A stretch of 10,750 nt of DNA from an uncultured Clostridia bacterium (GTDB lineage Bacteria > Bacillota > Clostridia > Oscillospirales > Ruminococcaceae): assembly GCA_947584825.1 (NCBI GenBank), contig CANPWR010000044.1, positions 1-10,750 on the forward strand, in the 5' to 3' direction. The notes beneath the pieces were generated by a model. That model searched no databases. It saw nothing but the letters and a program-made list of their open reading frames with translations, and had not been told where the DNA came from. This document shows, piece after piece, positions 1-6,336 of the stretch. Positions within the stretch are counted from its first letter, which is position 1, and each line of letters starts with the position of its first letter. The position numbers and the translations under genes are program-made.

Positions 1-265
1 TAACAATCTTATATGCTATTTCAGCAGCAATAGGTCCTGTTCCTTCATCGTCGGTATCATATCTATATGGGTTGGTTTCGAATATATCTGGCTCATAAAT
101 CCAATCATCTGCAGTATAAGTTTTCCCAAAGTAGTTTTTATCAAAGTCTTGATAAACAGCATGTATTTGGTCATATGACATTTTTTCTATTGCTAAAACA
201 GCAGAACTACTTAATATTGAAATAGTAGTTATCAATAAAATTAAAATTGTTATTGTTTTTTTCAT
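1..265 (-). CDS. Secreted protein of unknown function, N-terminal part only
   Basis: The reading frame is open from an ATG at 265 down to the window edge (88 codons visible), so the C-terminus is missing. The protein begins MKKTITILILLITT and continues into a typical Sec signal peptide with a likely cleavage after A25 (SSAVLA). The mature part is acidic and aromatic-rich (for example YQDFDKNYFGKTY and DDWIYEPDIFETNPYRYD). I do not recognise the family. A good Shine-Dalgarno, AAAGGAG at 283-277, lies 11 bases before the ATG. It is 64 bases downstream of the leucine-rich-repeat gene on the same strand with no terminator between, so the two are probably cotranscribed. It is exported, and may be a wall- or surface-associated protein; function unknown. 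Confidence 0.75.
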   Translation of the reverse strand, partial: MKKTITILILLITTISILSSSAVLAIEKMSYDQIHAVYQDFDKNYFGKTYTADDWIYEPDIFETNPYRYDTDDEGTGPIAAEIAYKIV

Positions 266-289
266 TTATTAATCATCTCCTTTATTTTA

Positions 290-310
290 TCAAAACATCA
301 AAGCAGACAT
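290..310 (-). other. Six-codon micro-ORF with a strong Shine-Dalgarno
   Basis: Four bases after the stop of the leucine-rich-repeat gene is AAAGGAGG (325-318), seven bases before an ATG at 310. That frame reads M-S-A-L-M-F and then stops (TGA at 292-290, followed by TAA). The real start of the downstream secreted gene is at 265, with its own Shine-Dalgarno. The micro-ORF may be a relic of a deleted gene start, a translational relay, or chance. The signal is clear, but its role is unknown. Confidence 0.25.
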
Positions 311-329
311 CTCTGTGCCTCCTTTAATT

Positions 330-1172
330 CTATCCATTAATATTCTGATAAACAACCTTTTTACCTATTAAAATATTTGCGTTTTTAACGCCGCTCTTAT
401 TATTTACCAACTGCTTTTTAAGCTGCTTAGCTACTTTCTTGTTTTTTACAACAAATTTTATACCTTTCTTGGTGTTCTTAAAAGCGTTTTCATCAATGTA
501 GGGTAATTTCTTAACATTTTTGAAAATTACCTTTGATAATTTTTTACATTTACTGAATGCTTTTGTATCAATATTTTCTATGTTACTTGAAAAAATAACC
601 GATTGCAATTTTGGACAATTATAAACTGCTTTAGTTTCAATTTGATAAATGTCTTTATAAGATATGACTCTTAAATTTTTATTATTAGAAATATCACTTG
701 TAGAAGTATCAGTATCTTTACTTCCACTGATAAAAATTTTCTGTAATTTTTTGCAGTTGTTTATACATCCAAAATAAGTATAAACTTTTGATACATGAAT
801 TTCTTTAAGATTATTCCATTTAGAAATCCCCATAAATACATCTACATTATTCATAATTAATTTTTCACAAGTATTTGAAGATTTAGGTTTAGTGCATTTG
901 CCATTATCTTTATAAAAAGAAAATGCATCAATTTCATATGTTTTGTTGTTATAACTAATAGAATTTGGTATTTTGATTATCTTTGCACTTGAAAATATAT
1001 CTATAACTGAATTTGCTGTAAAGCTTCCATCGCTCCATAATTCGTAAACGATACCATTTTGAGTTGATATAAAATCGTATGGATTATTTTCATCTACTGC
1101 AAAAACATTTGTAATAGAAAAACTTAATGACATAACAACTGCAATAATAAAGTTTATAAATGTTTTTTTCAT
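330..1172 (-). CDS. Secreted BspA-like leucine-rich-repeat (LRR_5) protein
   Basis: The frame extends to a GTG at 1181, but the ATG at 1172 has the better ribosome site (AGGTG, six bases upstream), giving 280 residues. Residues 1-25 are a Sec signal peptide (MKKTFINFIIAVVMSL... ending NVFA). The mature protein has irregular LRR_5/BspA-type repeats of the form 'NCPKLQSVIFSSNIENIDTK' and 'AFSKCKKLSKVIF', each pairing a C-x-x-L stretch with a short strand and an 'AF' turn. It ends in a lysine-rich stretch (VKNKKVAKQLKKQL), a tail style I associate with secreted LRR proteins of gut Clostridia. There is no LPXTG or other obvious anchor. Such proteins are exported and usually assumed to mediate adhesion or protein binding; this one's ligand is unknown. 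The gene is much more AT-rich than the metal-transport genes and probably shares a transcript with the secreted gene downstream. Confidence 0.82.
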   Translation of the reverse strand: MKKTFINFIIAVVMSLSFSITNVFAVDENNPYDFISTQNGIVYELWSDGSFTANSVIDIFSSAKIIKIPNSISYNNKTYEIDAFSFYKDNGKCTKPKSSNTCEKLIMNNVDVFMGISKWNNLKEIHVSKVYTYFGCINNCKKLQKIFISGSKDTDTSTSDISNNKNLRVISYKDIYQIETKAVYNCPKLQSVIFSSNIENIDTKAFSKCKKLSKVIFKNVKKLPYIDENAFKNTKKGIKFVVKNKKVAKQLKKQLVNNKSGVKNANILIGKKVVYQNING

Positions 1173-1181
1173 ATAATTCAC

Positions 1182-1397
1182 CTACCTATACTAACTTTGA
1201 GGTCGAAATTTTATACCACTCTTTATCAATCATATATGATGTATTAATTTTCAATTGTTTAATATAAATATTATATTATATAAGTTATAGAAAGTAAAGG
1301 AATATTTATATAATAATATTAATTCTGTAGAATTATACAAATGCAAGGTTCTTTTTTTGTAGCCTATAACAAAAGCAACTCAATGCTTACAAACCCA
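1182..1397. other. Divergent AT-rich intergenic region
   Basis: This stretch separates the minus-strand leucine-rich-repeat gene from the plus-strand feo unit and holds no credible gene. It contains a 12-bp palindrome ATCATATATGAT (1229-1240) and an inverted repeat TAATTCT-GT-AGAATTA (1320-1335). Neither matches an operator I can name. The rest is long A/T runs, including TATATAAT at 1307-1314 with no matching -35. Confidence 0.5.
1203..1218 (-). promoter_or_regulatory. Candidate extended -10 promoter for the LRR gene
   Basis: On the minus strand TGGTATAAA (1218-1210) fits an extended -10 element (TG-n-TATAAA), about 40 bases before the chosen start codon. No convincing -35 box lies at the right distance, so this is only a candidate. 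Confidence 0.35.
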
Positions 1398-1426
1398 TTC
1401 ACACTACAGAACAAATTACATATTAT
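1398..1426 (+). promoter_or_regulatory. Probable sigma-A promoter of feoA
   Basis: TTCACA (1398-1403), a 17-base spacer and TATTAT (1421-1426) make a good vegetative-type promoter. Transcription would start near 1433-1435, about 105 bases before the feoA ATG. The promoter lies inside the upstream extension of the feoA reading frame, which argues that the extension is not coding. Confidence 0.6.
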
Positions 1427-1435
1427 ATTGTTAGA

Positions 1436-1513
1436 GGCGGAAAGCTTAAAATCGATTTTAAGTTATGCACAAACATATCCGCTGACGGCTGTTCTGCAAA
1501 TTCCGTCCGATAT
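1436..1513 (+). promoter_or_regulatory. Structured feoA leader with an 18-bp palindrome
   Basis: The palindrome CTTAAAATCGATTTTAAG (1445-1462) sits just after the predicted transcription start. As DNA it is a plausible operator for a dimeric metal-responsive repressor (Fur- or DtxR-type), though it matches no consensus I know. As RNA, GGCGGA (1436-1441) can pair with TCCGCT (1478-1483) around the palindrome hairpin. GACGG (1484-1488) can pair with CCGTC (1503-1507) immediately after. ATATC (1475-1479) and GATAT (1509-1513) offer an alternative outer stem that competes with the first. I cannot assign it to a known riboswitch class. Confidence 0.45.
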
Positions 1514-1538
1514 AAAAACAAGAAAGAATGGTAAGCGC

Positions 1539-1778
1539 ATGAATAACGAAGCAGTTTATTTGTGGGATTTATCGGTTGGAGAAAAAGCAAAGGTCCGAAA
1601 CATTGAAACTTCTGATTTTATTAAAAGGAGAATGCTTGATATGGGTCTTATAAATGGTACATATATTGAGGTTCTTCAAAAAAGTCCTGCCGGAGATCCC
1701 GTTGCATATTTTATAAGAGGAACTGTAATTGCTCTTCGAGATGAGGACACAAAAAAAATCTTAGTTGAAAAAGTATAA
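1539..1778 (+). CDS. feoA: FeoA, ferrous iron transport protein A
   Basis: FeoA is a small cytoplasmic protein with an SH3-like beta-barrel, thought to bind and modulate the FeoB iron permease. The 79 residues from ATG 1539 are a complete FeoA: an entry strand (LWDLSVGEKAKVRNI), the helix with RRMLDMGLINGTYIEV, then KSPAGDPVAYFIRG and the closing TVIALRDEDTKKILV. The spacing matches the family and so does the length (about 75 residues). The frame is open upstream to an ATG at 1341, but those 66 codons resemble no protein, have no Shine-Dalgarno and contain a promoter and palindrome, so I reject them. The ribosome site for 1539 is weak (AAGAAAG, well upstream). A four-codon ATG frame at 1528 (M-V-S-A) ends by overlapping the feoA start as ATGA, so weak or coupled translation is possible. 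feoB follows after 92 bases. Confidence 0.9.
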   Translation: MNNEAVYLWDLSVGEKAKVRNIETSDFIKRRMLDMGLINGTYIEVLQKSPAGDPVAYFIRGTVIALRDEDTKKILVEKV

Positions 1779-1797
1779 TATTGCAATAAAACTTAAA

Positions 1798-1830
1798 AAG
1801 TGCGTTAAAACCTAACGCACTTATATTTTT
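1798..1830 (+). terminator. Hairpin terminator or attenuator between feoA and feoB
   Basis: A perfect 10-bp stem, AAGTGCGTTA (1798-1807) and TAACGCACTT (1813-1822) with a five-base loop, is followed by TATATTTTT. It has the form of an intrinsic terminator with a slightly broken U-run. No clear promoter lies in the 40 bases between it and feoB, so partial readthrough from feoA is the likely route of feoB expression. Confidence 0.75.
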
Positions 1831-1856
1831 ACATAGATAATATATTATTTACCATA

Positions 1857-1873
1857 AGGAGGAGATTCCATTG
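1857..1873 (+). promoter_or_regulatory. Ribosome binding site fixing a TTG start for feoB
   Basis: AAGGAGGAG (1857-1865) is followed after about five bases by TTG at 1871, with no in-frame ATG near the GTPase domain. The strong Shine-Dalgarno and its spacing support TTG as the start. Confidence 0.75.
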
Positions 1874-3781
1874 ACGCATAATAATATACAAAACCTACCT
1901 CAAAACAGCGTACAAACAAGCGAAGAAAAAAAGACAATTGCGCTTGCAGGCAACCCGAATGTCGGAAAGTCAACAATATTCAACGCTCTTACTGGACTAA
2001 ATCAGCATACGGGTAACTGGACAGGAAAAACCGTCTCAAATGCAATAGGAAAATATACATATAACGATAAGTCCTACGAACTTGTTGATTTACCGGGAAC
2101 ATATTCGCTTTTTGCAGGATCTGCCGAGGAGGAGGTAGCAAGGGATTATATAGAAAGCGGAGAACCAGACGCAGTTATTATCGTATGCGACGCAACCTGT
2201 CTTGAGAGAAACTTAAATCTTGCTTTGCAGATCATCAACATTTCAAACCGTGTAATTTTGTGCATAAACCTTATGGACGAGGCTGAGAAAAAAGGTATAA
2301 AAATAGACTGCGACGAGCTGTCGTTACAATTAGGCTGTGAGGTAGTAAGCGTAATTGCAAGAAGTGAAAAAGGTCTTGACGCACTTAAATCTAAGGTAGA
2401 GAAAGTTTGTGACTCTCCTCCGCAGAGGTTTTTAAAACGACTTGATTTCAGCGACTGTCAAACCGAAGAGGAACGAACAGTAAAGTACGTTTCCGCCAGT
2501 GAAGAAATAGCTAAAAAGTGCGTTACATTCAACAAGGACCATTACGATAAACGTGACAGAATACTTGACAAAATATTCACTTCAAGACTTACAGGAATAC
2601 CTATAATGCTATTGCTATTAGGCGGAATCTTCTGGCTCACAATAGTGGGAGCGAACTATCCGTCAGAGATGTTGTCGAAACTATTTAGCTTTCTGCAAGC
2701 TTATATTTCCTCGTTCTTTGAATACATAAACGCACCGCTATGGCTCAGCGGAATTCTGGTTGACGGAGTATATAAGACCGTCACTTGGGTAGTTTCAGTA
2801 ATGCTTCCGCCTATGGCAATTTTCTTTCCTCTTTTCACTCTGCTTGAGGACTTCGGTTATCTTCCTAGAGTTGCGTTCAACCTAGACAAATTTTTCAGAA
2901 AATCAGGTGCTGACGGAAAAGCCGCACTCACAATGTGTATGGGTTTTGGATGCAACGCCTGCGGAGTTATCGGCTGCAGAATAATATCATCTCCCAGAGA
3001 GCGTATTATCGCAATGCTTACTAACTCATTTGTCCCATGCAACGGACGCTTTCCAACACTGATTGCAATTATTACTATGTTTCTTATAGGCGGAGTAAGC
3101 TCGTCATTGGGAAATTCTCTATTATGTGCATTGGTTCTTTTACTTGTAATCGTTCTGGGAGTTTTTATTACGCTCACAGCATCAAGATTTTTATCAAAGA
3201 CAGTTTTAAAAGGAGAATCAACCTGTTTCACACTTGAGCTTCCTCCGTATCGCAGGCCCCAGATAGGAAAGGTTATAATTCGCTCAATACTTGACAGAAC
3301 TCTGTTTGTCTTAGGGCGTGCTGTAACGGTAGCTGTTCCTGCTGGAGCGATAATATGGATTTTTGCAAACGTCAACATCGGTAATAACACACTGATAAAT
3401 TCTGTATCAAACTTTTTAGACCCGTTTGCGTCAATGATAGGGCTTGACGGTATAATCCTGCTTGCATTTATTCTTGGCTTTCCCGCTAATGAAATAGTTT
3501 TCCCGATAATACTTATGGCGTATCTTTCACAAGGCACGCTTACCGAATATGAAAGCCTGTCCCAGCTTCATAATCTTCTGCTTGCCAACGGTTGGACAGT
3601 CACTACTGCAATATGCACAATGCTGTTTTCACTCTGCCATTTTCCATGCTCAACAACTATGATTTCTATATATAAAGAGACAAAGAGCAAAAAGTACACG
3701 GCAATAGCGTTTTTACTCCCCCTATGTATTGGAATACTAATTTGTTTTATTGTAAAAAATTTATTATCGCTTGTGCTATAA
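1871..3781 (+). CDS. feoB: FeoB, GTPase-coupled ferrous iron permease
   Basis: FeoB imports Fe(II) across the cytoplasmic membrane; an N-terminal G domain gates the transmembrane part. At 636 residues it is toward the short end for the family but complete. G1 is GNPNVGKS (27-34), G3 is DLPG (73-76) and G4 is NLMD (133-136), with the G5-like 'VIARSEKG' after that. A helical linker follows to about residue 240, then several membrane segments. The first Gate region reads MCMGFGCNACGVIGC (about 355-369), followed by SSPRERIIAMLTNSFVPCNG; the C-terminal Gate has SLCHFPCSTT. The canonical motif has one conserved Cys (GFGCN); here four Cys lie in 14 residues (356, 361, 364, 369). Start is TTG with a strong ribosome site. 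feoA is upstream across an attenuator-like hairpin, and a small membrane protein gene lies 37 bases downstream. No feoC is present. Confidence 0.96.
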   Translation: MTHNNIQNLPQNSVQTSEEKKTIALAGNPNVGKSTIFNALTGLNQHTGNWTGKTVSNAIGKYTYNDKSYELVDLPGTYSLFAGSAEEEVARDYIESGEPDAVIIVCDATCLERNLNLALQIINISNRVILCINLMDEAEKKGIKIDCDELSLQLGCEVVSVIARSEKGLDALKSKVEKVCDSPPQRFLKRLDFSDCQTEEERTVKYVSASEEIAKKCVTFNKDHYDKRDRILDKIFTSRLTGIPIMLLLLGGIFWLTIVGANYPSEMLSKLFSFLQAYISSFFEYINAPLWLSGILVDGVYKTVTWVVSVMLPPMAIFFPLFTLLEDFGYLPRVAFNLDKFFRKSGADGKAALTMCMGFGCNACGVIGCRIISSPRERIIAMLTNSFVPCNGRFPTLIAIITMFLIGGVSSSLGNSLLCALVLLLVIVLGVFITLTASRFLSKTVLKGESTCFTLELPPYRRPQIGKVIIRSILDRTLFVLGRAVTVAVPAGAIIWIFANVNIGNNTLINSVSNFLDPFASMIGLDGIILLAFILGFPANEIVFPIILMAYLSQGTLTEYESLSQLHNLLLANGWTVTTAICTMLFSLCHFPCSTTMISIYKETKSKKYTAIAFLLPLCIGILICFIVKNLLSLVL

Positions 3782-3818
3782 GTACAGCCTTCTGCATAAA
3801 ATGTATTTGGTGATCAAT

Positions 3819-4337
3819 ATGAATAAAATCAAAAGGTTTGAAACAGCCTCATTTTTCTTTGCTTCAATTGTGGGAACACTTATGCATTTTGTATATGAAT
3901 GGACAAATGAAAGTACCATCGCAGCACTAATAGCTCCTGTAAACGAAAGCGTTTTTGAGCATCTCAAGCTGACCTTTTTCCCTCTTTTAGCATTTGCAGT
4001 TTTTGAATATTTTTATATAGGAAAAATACATAGCGGGTTTTTCTGCATTAAAGCAAAATCCATACTGCTTGGAATTCTAAGCGTCATAGTTCTTTATTAT
4101 ACCTATACGGGTATAATCGGACAAAACTATATGATCCCCGACGTCTTGATTTTCTATATCAGCGTATTAATATCCACACTCTACTTTGTTAAGAATTACA
4201 AGCCGAATGAAAACAACAACCTGATAGGAATTTTGATTTTTATTTTGGTCTGGATAATATTTATTGTATTTACTTTCAAAACTCCTCATATCAATTTGTT
4301 TCTTGACCCAAGAGGGTTTTACGGTATTAAAAACTAA
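3819..4337 (+). CDS. DUF6512-like integral membrane protein
   Basis: This is a 172-residue protein with about five membrane helices (roughly 9-26, 51-67, 79-97, 105-122, 133-150). I recognise the pattern of the DUF6512 family of Firmicutes from memory: FASIVGTLMHFVYEW near the N-terminus, APVNESVFEHLKL in the first loop, TYTGIIG after the third helix, and a C-terminal INLFLDP. No catalytic motif or function is known to me. The frame extends to an ATG-like start at 3771 overlapping feoB, but ATG 3819 has the only usable ribosome site (GGTGA, five bases upstream). It follows feoB by 37 bases with no terminator between, so it should be on the feoB transcript and under the same control. Whether it has any role in iron transport is inference from position only. 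Confidence 0.75.
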   Translation: MNKIKRFETASFFFASIVGTLMHFVYEWTNESTIAALIAPVNESVFEHLKLTFFPLLAFAVFEYFYIGKIHSGFFCIKAKSILLGILSVIVLYYTYTGIIGQNYMIPDVLIFYISVLISTLYFVKNYKPNENNNLIGILIFILVWIIFIVFTFKTPHINLFLDPRGFYGIKN

Positions 4338-4343
4338 CACAAA

Positions 4344-4396
4344 AAATCGGAGACTATTCACTTTTCTGATACACCAAAGTGAGTTTTCTCCGATTT
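4344..4396. terminator. Bidirectional terminator between converging units
   Basis: Outer arms AAATCGGAGA (4344-4353) and TCTCCGATTT (4387-4396) pair perfectly, and an inner TCACTTT/AAAGTGA stem (4358-4364, 4376-4382) prolongs the hairpin. It is flanked by TATTTTAGTT on the plus side and an A-run (4341-4346) that gives U residues on the minus side. It serves the feo unit from the left and the M23 gene from the right. Confidence 0.8.
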
Positions 4397-4406
4397 ATTT
4401 TAGTTA

Positions 4407-6254
4407 TTAATGCTTTACATAGTAAAGAGGATTAAGTCTTTTCTTGATTTTGGCGGAAGGACTATCCTGAATTCTGAATTCAAAATGAAGATGCGGACCT
4501 GTTGAATAGCCGGTAGAACCGACTGTTCCTAGCACTTGACCTGATGAAATATACTGTCCGACCTTGACCTTAACGCTTGTCATATGACCATATATCACAC
4601 GGAGAGTAACCTTCTTTCCGTCAATCTTAAATGTACTTCTTACAACAACATAGTTACCGAATCCGCCTCCGCAGCCGCAGGAAACTGTTTTACCGTAATT
4701 ATGTTTACAACCCTTATTAATTGAGTCAACTACCCCTCCTTTGGTAGCGATAATTTTTGCACCCTTTATGCTTTTTCCGTTTGAAGCAATATCGGTTCCC
4801 GAATGTTTTCCCGATGCATACATACCCGACTTATTATTATATTTTTGAGATATATAGTAAAATCCCGGCACAGGCCATCTAAACGACAGTGTCAAAACCG
4901 ATTTTTTTGCAGAGATTTTTCCCTTAAGAGTTCTGCCGTTAAGCTGTTTGTATGCAATAACTTTGTACTTATATGTTTTAGACTTTTTCAGGTTTTTATT
5001 TGTATATGTAAACTTAGTATTTCCTTTAATTTTTGTAATTCTTACGTATTTTTTGGTTTTTTTATTGTATCTGTAAATAATATATCCGCTTGCTCCGTTG
5101 ATTTTTTTCCATCTTATCTGAACAGAGTGGTTCTTTCCTATCAACTGAACGATTTTCGAGTCTGCAGGAACAGTCATTGTCTCTAAATAATTGACTGATA
5201 AATTGGAAATATAATCAACTCCGTTAACCGTAAGGTAAGTTGCTATTTTAAAGTTATATGTATCTCCTGCGGTAAGTCCTTTAACAGTGCAATATAAAGT
5301 ATTTGGATCATTAATCGTTTTCTTTAAAACATACTTCTTAGCTGAGGAGTCGTAAACATATATTTTATATCCTGTAATTCCGCTTGCACTTGTCCAATCC
5401 AGCCTTAACGACGTCTTTTTTGGGTTGCTGTACGATATAAGACTGTTTGCATTAGGAATTATCTTAAACTCAACAACCCTAACTCCTGTCACATTTCCTA
5501 TTCCCGTAATGGTGATTGTCGCTGTACCTATATTTACATTGTTTGAATAGCTTAGTGTATAGTCCTTTTCCAATACAAGTTTATAATTCTCTATTTTAGC
5601 TAATATGTCTGGCGTAACAGCACTTCCTGTGTACGTTACGTTTTCAACAGAAACTGTTACATCATAATTTATGTCAGCCGGATAAATTGTAAATTCAAGA
5701 GTTTTCTCTCCTGTAAAATTTCCTATTCCGTTCACTATAACCTCAGCTGTACCGGCATTGATGTTATTTGTATAAGTTAAAGTATAATCTATATCCTTAA
5801 CTAATATATAATTTTCATACTCAGCGTCAATATCAGGAGTTACTTCTACCCCTTTATAGGTTTGATACGGTATTTCAAATATTTCAACATCATCTATGTT
5901 TATAGGGTACTTAACATTGACCTCGCAATAAACAGGCTCTGCCGATCCGTCCTGCGCAGATACACAAATTCTCGTGCTTCCAAAAGCTACTGCCGTAATC
6001 AGTCCATTTTCATCGACAGTGCAAATGCTTTCATCTTCGCTAGCATAAATTAGAGTATCTCCCGAAGAGCTATACGCATCTATTTGAGCAGTTTGTCCGA
6101 TAACAATATCATAAACGCTCTGAGAGACTTCAATCTCGTTTTCAGCTGCATATGATATTATTGCCATTGGGATAAGTATGCAGAGAAAAGTCAGTATAAA
6201 CGTCACTAATGCTGATTTGAAAATCTTGTTGTCAAAATCTCTATGTATATTCAT
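4407..6254 (-). CDS. Secreted M23 peptidoglycan endopeptidase with Big_2, repeat and FN3 domains
   Basis: M23 (LytM-type) zinc enzymes cut peptide cross-bridges in peptidoglycan. The catalytic domain fills about residues 460-615. The expected zinc ligands are H484 and D488 (KHSGTD) and H590, with H557 (YGHM) and H588 (GPHLHFE) as the other active-site histidines, so it should be active. Upstream are a signal peptide with a long polar n-region (1-36, ending ISYA), a Big_2-like Ig domain (about 40-115), two tandem repeats of about 70 residues (about 121-190 and 196-267, sharing VTPDI..., YTL(T/S)Y(T/S)NN and GIGN(F/V)TG) and two FN3-type domains (about 270-362 and 363-458). The M23 domain carries an insert with Cys 516, 526 and 528 (CKHNYGKTVSCGCGGG). 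Start ATG 6254 has AAAGGAGAG ahead of it. It lies 82 bases after the serine hydrolase gene and ends at a shared terminator. Confidence 0.92.
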   Translation of the reverse strand: MNIHRDFDNKIFKSALVTFILTFLCILIPMAIISYAAENEIEVSQSVYDIVIGQTAQIDAYSSSGDTLIYASEDESICTVDENGLITAVAFGSTRICVSAQDGSAEPVYCEVNVKYPINIDDVEIFEIPYQTYKGVEVTPDIDAEYENYILVKDIDYTLTYTNNINAGTAEVIVNGIGNFTGEKTLEFTIYPADINYDVTVSVENVTYTGSAVTPDILAKIENYKLVLEKDYTLSYSNNVNIGTATITITGIGNVTGVRVVEFKIIPNANSLISYSNPKKTSLRLDWTSASGITGYKIYVYDSSAKKYVLKKTINDPNTLYCTVKGLTAGDTYNFKIATYLTVNGVDYISNLSVNYLETMTVPADSKIVQLIGKNHSVQIRWKKINGASGYIIYRYNKKTKKYVRITKIKGNTKFTYTNKNLKKSKTYKYKVIAYKQLNGRTLKGKISAKKSVLTLSFRWPVPGFYYISQKYNNKSGMYASGKHSGTDIASNGKSIKGAKIIATKGGVVDSINKGCKHNYGKTVSCGCGGGFGNYVVVRSTFKIDGKKVTLRVIYGHMTSVKVKVGQYISSGQVLGTVGSTGYSTGPHLHFEFRIQDSPSAKIKKRLNPLYYVKH

Positions 6255-6336
6255 TTTTTACTCTCCTTTTAAATCCTTTTCAACTAAATCTACACTTCGT
6301 TTTATGCTACTTCTACAACAAGTATGTTATTTAACT

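Noticed and set aside
1229..1335. Fur or PerR boxes in the divergent region
   Set aside because: The palindromes ATCATATATGAT and TAATTCT-GT-AGAATTA do not match the 7-1-7 consensus and are expected by chance in such AT-rich DNA.
1370..1528. Open stretch in a second frame upstream of feoA, reading ...DGCSANSVRYKNKKEW
   Set aside because: It has no start codon and no family match. A distant likeness to the leucine-rich-repeat protein (DGSFTANSVIDIF) is too short to support a gene remnant.
1436..1538. Known metal riboswitch (NiCo/czcD or yybP-ykoY type) upstream of feoA
   Set aside because: I could not find their conserved sequence elements; only generic stems are visible.
2857..3537. 226-codon open frame on the minus strand inside feoB
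   Set aside because: It lies wholly within a well-supported FeoB and has no recognisable domain; it is a frame shadow.
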